Source: Platanthera guangdongensis
Taxonomy: Eukaryota; Streptophyta; Magnoliopsida; Asparagales; Orchidaceae
Length of the DNA stretch: 64,000 nucleotides
Assembly: GCA_039583875.1 (NCBI GenBank)
Contig: CM077165.1
Coordinates: 78,604,757 to 78,668,756, forward strand
Direction of reading: 5' to 3'
Of this stretch, positions 56,240 through 64,000 are shown in pieces. The position numbers and the translations under genes were made by a program. Below the pieces are notes generated by a model. The model had not been told where the DNA came from, searched no databases, and worked only from the letters and a program-made list of their open reading frames with translations. Each line of letters starts with the position of its first letter. The stretch's first letter is position 1.

Positions 56240-56885
56240 TCATTTAATGCCTACTCGTTTGAGAAGGACTTGTCATTTCTCGCCTACTTGTTTGATTAGG
56301 ACTTGTCATTTTACTGCTTTCATTTCCCACCTACTCATTTGAGTTGGACTTGCAATTTACTGCTTTCATTTCCCGCCAACTCTTTTGAGTGGGACTTGTC
56401 ATTTTTCGCCTACTTGTTTGAGTAGGACTTGCAATTTAATGCTTTCATTTCTCACCTACTCATTTGAGTAGGACTTGTCATTTCTCGCCTACTCATCTGA
56501 GTAGGACCTGTAATTTACCGCCTACTCATTTGAGTAGGACTTGCAATTTACTGCTTTCATTTCTCGCCTACTCGTTTAAGTAGGACTTGTCATTTCCCAC
56601 CTACTCGTTTGAGTAGGACTTGCAATTTAATGCTTTCATTTCACTCCTACACGCTTGAGTAGGACTTATCAATTCCCACCTACTCATTTGAGTAGGACTT
56701 GTAATTTCCCGCCTTCTCAATTGAGTAGGACTTGTCATTTCCTGCATACTCGTTTGAGTAGGACTTGTAATTTCCCGCCGACTCATTTGAGTAGAACTTA
56801 TCATTTCCCGACTACTCATTTGAGTAGGACTTGCATTTTATTGCTTTCATTTCTCGCCTACTCATTTGAGTACGACATGCAAGAT
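56240..56885 (+). repeat. 33-bp palindrome-cored minisatellite (Athila-A 3' LTR)
   Basis: Same unit as at 46330-46940: CTACTC(A/G)TTTGAGTAG plus GACTTGTCATTTCCCGC. Unit order and number differ somewhat from the 5' LTR. Confidence 0.93.
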
Positions 56886-57862
56886 CAATTATGTAATTTT
56901 CTCTTTTGTAACTTAGCTTTATCTTTTTTTTATTATGGCTTTGGTTGAGCATGCATTTTTTAGTAAGCTCTTCTCTTTCTAATGTTATGTTATTTTATGT
57001 CCTCTTTTTGTAACCCTTCAGCTCTTAGTTTCAAACTCACGCCTCACCATACTCATAAGTCGTCCCCATCTCGATGAGTGGCTAATCGCTCTTAGCCCTC
57101 GATATTGAAGAGCATTGGGATAATAAAAATCTTTTTTAAAAAAATTAAAGGTCTTCTTTTTCACTTTAATTAAAGAACTTAAGGTTTACCCCAGGTATAC
57201 GATGCGTAGAACCACATATCATTGTGTGGGCTCTATTTTCGTTATCCATACGCTAGCTAGCCGAGAGGCCGTGTGTATGGATTGATCACCCTCAGGTAAA
57301 AAGAGTTTTTGCATTAAACCTCGAGAGAGGAAAGGAATTCTTCTGTATTTAGTTCCCCCCAATAGCGGGGTTCTTAGCATAAAGCGGGCATTAAGAGGAA
57401 TCCTTCACCGAATGAGAGCTCGGTCAAATAGTCTTAATGTTCAGGTGAGCGATAGCCCTAGAGGTAGGTGAGCTCATACTTGTGAAACCTTCACGGCCAA
57501 GTTGCCTTTAATTAATTTGAAACTTAGGATCTCTAGTTATATAAAATTAATTTAGTCCTAACGTAATTCGATACCGAGCGTTATTTCTTCATCAATCTTT
57601 TTCAGTCTCTTTTCCGCCTTTTATTATAACTGTCCTAGTTAGTTATTTAATCCGACAACTTTATTTTTCGATAAAATAACAGTCCTTCTGGGAGGAGTAG
57701 AGATAATAAACCCGCCCCGGGAAATATATGACCTTGATATTCCCCCTGAATATCCTGTATTACTTGTGATAGGTGCACTTGCCTTTGCACTCGCTCCCTC
57801 GGCGAAACTCGACCCCCGTGTCACTAATTAAATGAAAGGTCGAGTGCCACGGAGGGCCATCA

Positions 57863-57867
57863 AAATG
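57863..57867. other. Right target-site duplication of Athila-A
   Basis: AAATG, identical to 34004-34008. Confidence 0.85.
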
Positions 57868-58922
57868 TTTCTAGGTTTGAAATATGATCAATAGTACAAT
57901 TAGGTGAAAGGAAAATATCCTCCAAGTATTTATGGAGATTTCCTTCCCAATGGTATAAAGAAAACTTCCAAAAATGAAACCTAAAAAGTCATTGTGCATG
58001 GCCGACCCAAACCCGAACCACCGATTTGAAAATTTCGAAAAAATGCCCAAAGTCAAATTCGTCAAGTATCGTCGAGTATCATTAGTATACTCATCGAATA
58101 GGTCTATGATATACGATGAATTAGACTTAGACAAATCAGCTCAGGCCGGCAAAACACTCAACGCTAAAATAGAGAATCGTACTCGGCGAATTTGTTGAGT
58201 ATCAGCCGGTATACTCGATGAATTCATCGAGTATAGGCTAAATGACTCAACGATATCTATGTCATGACAAGCAATATTTGACAAATGAGACTTAGAAAAA
58301 TCTAGAGAAGTAGCATCGAATGGACTCGACGAATTCAGCGTATATCGTCTAGTATATTCGACAAATTCGACGAGTATCGTTAGATACATTCGACGAATTC
58401 GACGAGTATCGTTAGATACATTCGACGAGTATTGTTACATACATTCGACGAATTCAATGAGTATACGTGATGATACTCGGCTAATTTTACTTGGCGTATT
58501 TTCCCATTCTCAGATAAATTGCCCTAAGTACAAATGGTGAATTCGGCAAGTGTTGGAAGGTATATAAGATGAATTCGACGAATATGAATGAGCATACTCG
58601 ACGAATTCGACGTGTATTAGGCAAATTCGTGACCTTTTGATTCCAAGCTTTGTTCTTCCTTGATCCATCTCTTGTACTTTGGATAGAAGTACACCTCAAT
58701 AGAGAGATTACATGTGAGTAATCACATTGGCTTATATAATGAGGGATTACATTATATAGTACAGAGTTTAGTGACCCACTGTAACCTGATATTGTTGTGT
58801 ACTTGGCAATGAAAACCTGTAATTACATAAATCAAAAGGCAACATCAAATACAATCACAATTTATCTTAGCTTAACTAGACTCTTCTTCAAATCCGGGTT
58901 ATTGTGGATACAATAATCAACA
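57868..58922 (-). mobile_element. SIRE-1 5' LTR, outer part
   Basis: On the minus strand it starts TGTTGATTATTGTATCC at 58922. Positions 58480-58922 match the 3' LTR remnant at 3830-4307. The remainder (57990-58480) is filled with TTCGACGAATTCGACGAG-type repeats, the SIRE-1 family version of the palindrome array. Together with 33321-34008 it makes an LTR of about 1.74 kb. Confidence 0.85.
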
Positions 58923-60701
58923 CTTAGTTTCCACTTTTCAAGCAGGTAGCTAACCTCTCAGGAGCCATCCGTTGTGGCCAGACGGTGACAGCATAGCGGG
59001 CTTCTCCACTACTAGGATAGTATCCACATTACATGACTTAGGCCTTTGTATGCCTCAACGCTAACAACACAACTGTGGAATTCCTTGCATACTACGTCTC
59101 AAAAGGGGTCTCGGGTAGATGTGCACCAAGAGCCCAGCCCAACTGGCCTATCATTATGGCACGGAAGGAGCCTAAGGAAGTGTATCACCAAAGGACCATG
59201 CCCAACCATCCACTGATACGGAGGGTGAACAGAGAAAAACCACCGAGGACTAAGGCCCACATACTAAGTATATTTGTTAACTCTCGTTGGTGTGATGACT
59301 AGCGAGCCCGTAGACCTGCCACACTATCCTTAACCCAGGATTATGACACTGTGTGTCAACTCACACAGCATGCAATTTCACGTAGTCATTCCAAAAAACA
59401 TTCAAGGGATCCAACCGAGTCCCATCTCATCATATTGGTCCAGTGTGGTCAAATACTCACGCAGTACAACCCTTTCACATTTTTGTGCTCCCCATGTATT
59501 CAAAGGTTCAACATCATCACAGACTGCTAGCCACCCTATACAACATACCAATCTTACACTGCTACGCATAGTAAGACACAACTCTAAGCATTGGACTATA
59601 CTAATAGTCTTCAACGACTTGAGATCACGATTCCACATACTCCATGGCCATGAGATTTACCTCATCTAAATCATTCCCTATAATCAAGCATTCATGAGCA
59701 ATTGTGTTTCCATATGTTCATCACAACATCATAATAATACTTCACATATACTTCAAGCATGATAAAATAGCTATAAGTTACATATTATGTTATCAGGCAC
59801 CACACTCCCTCTCTCTACTAATGTCAATCCTCAGATTATAATCACGCACATCCTTACCGGGTTTCACAAGTAACCATTTGTGCAACTAAATTCCATCAAA
59901 TCATTTATTTATCACGATTATGTACAATTAGTTTCGCCCAACCTTAATATCGTCTTACTACGATCTTTCTACCAAGTCCAACATCTGGTTATACAATAAC
60001 CCAAAAAACAACATGCACATAAGTTGTCACCGTGCAGCAACTTCGACTGGACATTCTCGGAGATATGATGCTAGAATGAAAACAAGTAATCATTCATTGG
60101 AAAGGTATTTCGGAGGACTACAACTTTTTCGTGCTCAACCCAAGACCCAGATCTGGCTGAATCATACTCGAAAATGGCCTCGAAGTCCAATGCACACAGA
60201 AAATAGATTTGTGCCTGCATCTTAAAGCAAAATGAACAACATCGGTTAGTCTTCTTTCTCTAACCATCTGTTCAAAAATACATACAGCTCTTCCTCCTCC
60301 CTTATTCAACCTCAATAGACCATCTCTTTTTACGAAACCAAGTCCACCATCTTCACAATGAAGAGAGGAGAGGTTGAAGATAATAAATCCCTAGGACAGG
60401 GTCCTAGCATGGTCTCTTCCTAGGAGAACTTCATCATGCACTAGTAGAGCCCTCTTGAGCCGACATATCTCCTATTTCATAACTAAGGATCTAGCACCAA
60501 GGGAGAGGGTAGGAAGCTCACCTCATTTTCGGCAAGAGATCTTGTTATCCTCCTTGGCGGCATGGTGGCGTCAACCTTAGCTCTCGCAATTCTCCTCCGA
60601 GATAAGTCCATCTCGTTCCTTGCCCTTCCAAGAGAAGCTCTGCACCTTATTCTCTCAGGAAAATTGGAGAAGGAGACCACTATCTAAGCCTTTGGACAAC
60701 C

Positions 60702-60709
60702 ATATATAA
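60702..60709 (-). promoter_or_regulatory. TATA box of the Tekay-M LTR
   Basis: TTATATAT on the minus strand, about 35 bp downstream (in LTR orientation) of the palindrome array. Confidence 0.55.
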
Positions 60710-60739
60710 AGGAGGCGGCCAAAAATATCTAGGGTTTCC

Positions 60740-61180
60740 TGAATAGGGAGCTACCGTCGTGCGGTAGCATACTACCGTCATGCGGCAGCATGCTACCACC
60801 GCACGGTAATTTCAAAATTGACTTCCTCTACAAGCCACCATCCAAACTGCCCACTCAGGTGCTGCTACATGCACTGTTACCGTCGCATGGTACTCTTCTA
60901 CCGTCGCGCGTTATCTCACTGTGCGCCTTGACAAACAATTCAGCGGGGCTATCGTCGTCAGTATCACTACTGCCCAGTAATAGCTTGTCGAGCCTTATGC
61001 ATATAAACCAATCAGCTACCGCCACACGTTATCCTACTACCGCCGCGCTATAGCTTACCTGGCGACTAACCAATTAATTCAACGTGCCTACCGCCCGCGG
61101 TAGCACTAATGTCAGGCGATAGCTTACAGAGCCACACCCTGATAAATCAGTCAGCTACTGTTGCATGGTACATACTAACG
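60740..61180 (-). repeat. CTACCGTCGTGCGGTAG palindrome array (Tekay-M LTR)
   Basis: Repeated CTACCG(T/C)CG(T/C)GCGGTAG and variants such as TACCGTCGCATGGTA and TACCGCCCGCGGTAG. This motif is unrelated to the one in the Tekay-P LTR, although the two LTRs are homologous elsewhere. Confidence 0.85.
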
Positions 61181-61715
61181 CCAAGTAGTAGTGTCCAGAT
61201 ACTTAATTGTTGAGTCAGCATTTCCCCCAGTTCAGGTGCATGCTTACCATCCAGCGCACCCTGAGCCCAAGTCCACTCTCCTGACCTGAAAATGTGCATG
61301 ATGGGTCTAGCATGAATCGGGACATTACAAATCCTATAAATAAAATAAAAGATTTCGTCCCCAAAATAAAGCTAAGTCTATGGGGAAGGTAAAGCATTAA
61401 AAGTAAAGTATTCTTTAAAAATGTACCTTAGGGAAACAACTTTGGATAGTGCTTCTACATCAAGTCCATCGGTGTAACGACCCGGGTTTACGCCTTAAAG
61501 GCCACCCCACGGCATCGCCCGACCCACCATGCAGCCCAGGAAGTCAACCTAGCACCAAGGGTGGTACAGCCGAAATCTACAAGGCATGTAGGTTGTGCAC
61601 CCTAACCGATCACTATGCCTATTTCTCAGCAATAGTAGATTGTTGTCACGGGGTTTTGAACCTGCAACCTTGATAAGACCCTCCTGCAAACAGGACTCAT
61701 CACCAGCTGAGCTGA

Positions 61716-61778
61716 AGCTCAGTTGGTGATGAGCCCTGTTTGCAGGAGGGTCTTATCAAGGTTGCGGGTTCGAAACCC
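61716..61778 (+). promoter_or_regulatory. tRNA-like internal RNA polymerase III promoter
   Basis: A box AGCTCAGTTGGTGATGAG and B box GGTTCGAAACC lie about 51 nt apart, slightly more than in a normal tRNA gene. The sequence does not fold into an obvious full tRNA, so it is probably SINE-like rather than a functional tRNA gene. Confidence 0.6.
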
Positions 61779-61849
61779 CGTGCCAATAACCTACTATCAC
61801 TGAGAAACATGCGCAGTGATGCACTGGAGTGTACGGCCTGTAGGCCTTG

Positions 61850-61881
61850 TCGTTACAAAAAAGTGCACTTTTTTGTAACGA
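61850..61881. repeat. Perfect 32-nt palindrome between the two hairpin units
   Basis: Formed by the end of unit 1 (TCGTTACA), a self-complementary AAAAAGTGCACTTTTT spacer, and the start of unit 2 (TGTAACGA). Confidence 0.95.
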
Positions 61882-62843
61882 CCCGTGTTTAGGCCTTAAA
61901 GGCCGCCCCACGGCATCGCCCGGCCCACCACGCAGCCTAGGAAGGCAACCTGGCACCATTGGTGGTACAGCTGGAATCTACAACGCCTGAAAGCCGTACA
62001 CCCCAACCCATCACTATGCCTATTTCTCAGTAATAGTAGGTTGTGTCCACGGGGTTTTGAACCCGCAACCTTGATAAGACCCTCCTGCAAATAGGGCATA
62101 TCACCAGCTGAGCTGGTGAGCTGCAGCTCAGTTGGTGATGAGCCCTGTTTGCAGGAGGGTCTTATCAAGGTTGCGAGTTCAAAATCTCGCGAAAATAACC
62201 TACTATTGCTGAGAAACAGGCACAGTGATGGGTTGGGGTATATGGCTTGCAGGAATTATAGATTCCGGTTGTACCACCAGTGGTGCCAGGTTGACTTCAT
62301 GGCCTACGTGGTGGTTCGTGCGATGCCATGGGGTGGCCTTTAAGGCCTAAACACGGGTCGTTACAACCGGCTCCCAAGTGTATTCCTCTTTTTCGTGATT
62401 AGACAATTGGACCTTCACCAAAGGGAAGCACTTTCACCGCAAGCGTCTTGTCTCAGTGTCCACTATTCATACTGGCTCTAGTCGAACGAACCTATCAGTT
62501 ATCACTGTTCCATCTATGGAGGTGACATGCTGATCGGTCTGTAATAGTGCTTTCCGGAGCGATGACACGTGGAAGATGGTGTGCAAATCTTTTAGCTGCG
62601 GTGGTAGCTCCAGCCGATATGCAAAGGGTCGATCCTTTCCAGCATAACAAGAGCCCAACATACTACGGGCTGAGCTTCTGTCTTCCACGAACACGTGAAA
62701 CTCCGTGCATTGGCCTGATCTTCAGGAACACCTTGTCACCAACTTGAAATTCCACCATCCTGTGCTTCACATTATAGCACTTTGTATGTAGACTCTGAGC
62801 CTCCAGCATGCAGTCTCGTATAATTCTAACCATAGCATCAGTA

Positions 62844-63761
62844 TCATCTATATATTCCACTCCCCAAAGTCTTTGGATCTTCATCTTGCACCCATGATAA
62901 CGGAGTTCTACACCTCCTCACATATAGTGCTTCATAGGGTGTCATTTCGATGCTAGCTTGATGACTGTTATTGTATGAAAACTCCACTAACGGAAAGAGC
63001 CTTTCCCACGGCTCTCCTCTATCCAACATGCATAGCCTTAAAAGATCTTCCATGGATCTAATGGTCCTCTCAGACTGGTTGTCTGTCTGAGGATGAAAAG
63101 TTGTACTAAAGGTAAGGCGAGAACCCATATATGCTTCAACTGCCCTCCATTCCTTGGAAGTGAAATGATCATAACGGTCAGAGATAATTGTTTTTGGCAC
63201 CCCGTAGTACTACACAAACTGCTCCACGAAGAGATGCACCAAGACATCAATATGTGACTCTTTTCTCATTGGAATGAACCGGGAAACCTTCACTAGGCGA
63301 TCCATGATTACCAAAACTGAATCATTCCTAGAGCGCGAGCGAGGAAACCTATGGACAAAATCCATAGAGATATCGTTGAAATTCCACTCAGGGATGGGTA
63401 ATGACTGTAACAATCCTCCCGGGCTCTTACATTCCACCTTCTCCCTTTGAAAAGACTCGCAGTGAGTAACATAATACTTAACGGATTTCTTCATTCCTAG
63501 CCAAAACATGGTCTTTCGCAGGTCGTTATACATTTTGGCAATCCCGGGATGTACCGAGTACCTACTAAAATGTACCTCTCTAAGGATGTATTCCTGAATT
63601 CCATCGCCCTCTAGAATATAGAGCCTGCCATGGAAATGAACGAGGCCTTCCTTCAAACCATTCTCTCCAGCAGAACCACTCTCTATTGCCTTAATCACAG
63701 GGGCCAGAACATCATCCTTCCCTTGCTCTGCCCGAATACAATCACGAATGTCGCAAACCAT
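62844..63761 (-). pseudogene. Tekay-M integrase, zinc finger and core
   Basis: Frame 63761-63210 has the HHCC finger (HFSRYSVHPGIAKMYND, HCESFQ, where the second Cys of the pair is Phe) and the first core aspartate in ISMDFVH. Frame 63200-62844 has SDRYDHFTSKEW, where SDRDGRF is expected (the catalytic Asp is kept), and DNQSERTIRSMEDLL, with the catalytic Glu kept. A stop or frameshift separates the two near 63205. The 5' side is cut at 63761 by an Athila LTR. Confidence 0.87.
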
Positions 63762-64000
63762 TGATGGCCCTCCGCGGTGCCCAACCTTTATTTAATTAAT
63801 GATGTGGGGGTCGAATTTAGTGGAGGGGATGATAGGAGGCAAGTGCACCTATCGCAAGTAGTACAGGATAGTCGGGTGGAATATCGAGGTCGTATATTTT
63901 CCGGGGCAGGTTCATTATTTCTACTCCTCCCGGAGGGACTATTATCTTACCGAAAATATAGGTGTCGGATTAACTAACTAAGGCGGTTATAAAAATACAG
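63762..64000 (-). mobile_element. Athila-A-type LTR, terminal part, runs off right edge
   Basis: In reverse it matches 57625-57862 (the Athila-A LTR end): ..GCGATAGGTGCACTTGCC.., AAATAAAGGTTGGGCACC and GAGGGCCATCA. The LTR end at 63762 abuts Tekay-M integrase coding sequence rather than a primer binding site, so this is the outer 3' end of an Athila element or a solo LTR. Confidence 0.8.

Larger units (their letters stand above)
54838..57862 (+). mobile_element. Athila-A 3' LTR
   Basis: 3025 bp, from TGATGAGTTGTAAATATTCG to ..GAGGGCCATCA, followed by AAATG. Contains ACACGCCCGTGTC-type palindromes (55005-55450), a TATA box at 55490-55497, and the 33-bp minisatellite at 56240-56885. Complete, unlike the 5' copy. 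Confidence 0.92.
58923..61329 (-). mobile_element. Tekay-M 3' LTR, end displaced by SIRE-1
   Basis: On the minus strand it starts TGTAATGTCCCGATTC, like Tekay-P. It matches the Tekay-P LTR in reverse, for example GCAGGTAGCTAACCTCTCAGG at 58942-58962. The match begins within a few bases of the SIRE-1 LTR end, so SIRE-1 inserted into this LTR. It has its own palindrome array at 60740-61180 and a TATA-like box at 60702-60709. Confidence 0.8.
61473..62365. mobile_element. Tandem pair of hairpin elements with tRNA-like boxes
   Basis: The insert begins TGTAACGACCCG and ends CGGGTCGTTACA, an exact 12-bp inverted repeat. It is flanked by ATCGG and ACCGG, a likely 5-bp duplication with one change, and it splits the end of the Tekay-M integrase/chromodomain. 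It consists of two units, 61473-61857 and 61874-62365. Each is a long inverted repeat centred on AGCTGAGCT..AGCTCAG. The right arm of unit 1 has a tRNA-like A box (AGCTCAGTTGGTGATGAG, 61716) and a perfect B box (GGTTCGAAACC, 61767). The other arms carry decayed copies, so heads face each other. Unit 1 has lost part of its right arm. It encodes no protein. Confidence 0.8.
61442..62884 (-). pseudogene. Tekay-M integrase C-terminus and chromodomain, split
   Basis: Frames at 62884-62663 (MVEFQVGDKVFLKIRPMHGV) and 62694-62467 (FAYRLELPPQLKDLHTIFHVSSLRKALL) are the integrase C-terminal domain. The chromodomain-like tail follows at 62460-62366, and its last few codons lie at 61472-61442, separated by the hairpin insert. 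Frameshifts are present near 62670 and 62460. Confidence 0.8.

Noticed and set aside
61700..61790. A genuine tRNA gene
   Set aside because: The A and B boxes are good but too far apart, no acceptor stem or anticodon arm could be paired, and the sequence is one arm of a larger inverted repeat.

Overview
The window is plant nuclear DNA. It looks like intergenic heterochromatin of a flowering plant with a large, repeat-rich genome. I found no host gene. Essentially all of the 64 kb is transposable elements inserted into one another, from lineages typical of angiosperms: Athila and Tat Ty3/gypsy, Tekay-type chromoviruses, SIRE/Maximus-type Ty1/copia, and an Ac-like hAT DNA transposon. I cannot name the species. 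Element names below (SIRE-1/2/3, Athila-A/B, Tekay-P/M) are local labels.

Layout, outermost first. Tekay-M (minus strand, 58923-63761) is a chromovirus whose 3' LTR was hit by SIRE-1, a minus-strand copia element. SIRE-1 now spans about 3830 to 58922: 3' LTR remnant at 3830-4307, envelope-position ORF, pol, gag, then the 5' LTR in two pieces (33321-34008 and 57868-58922). Its gag is split by a hAT transposon (11955-32267, 8-bp duplication TCTATATC). The hAT holds a minus-strand Tekay-like solo LTR (14658-31254). That LTR holds Athila-B (15554-30200, duplication GCTGG). Athila-B holds SIRE-3 (minus strand, 19986-28629, duplication GTTAT). The SIRE-1 5' LTR was separately split by Athila-A (34009-57862, duplication AAATG), whose own 5' LTR contains Tekay-P (34392 to about 45639). 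The left edge has SIRE-2 (plus strand, 3' part only, 1661-3780) broken by a minus-strand Tat element (1-1660). The right edge has another Athila-A-type LTR (63762-64000) inside Tekay-M pol. Tekay-M also carries a tandem pair of hairpin elements with tRNA-like promoter boxes (61473-62365).

Nearly all coding sequence is decayed by stops, frameshifts and lost catalytic residues. The main exception is the uninterrupted SIRE-3 gag (25400-26971). It belongs to a young element with near-identical LTRs that has gag and an envelope-position ORF but no pol, so it would need proteins from relatives. Athila-B likewise has no pol, only one ORF with acidic WDD/E motifs.

The most striking pattern is shared by unrelated LTR families. 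Each carries an array of its own short near-palindrome, and in most of them the array lies just upstream of the LTR TATA box. Other leads are the hairpin elements with back-to-back tRNA-like heads, a 96-nt GT-AG intron-like insert exactly at the gag/protease join of Tekay-P, and a second internal polypurine tract in both Athila elements.
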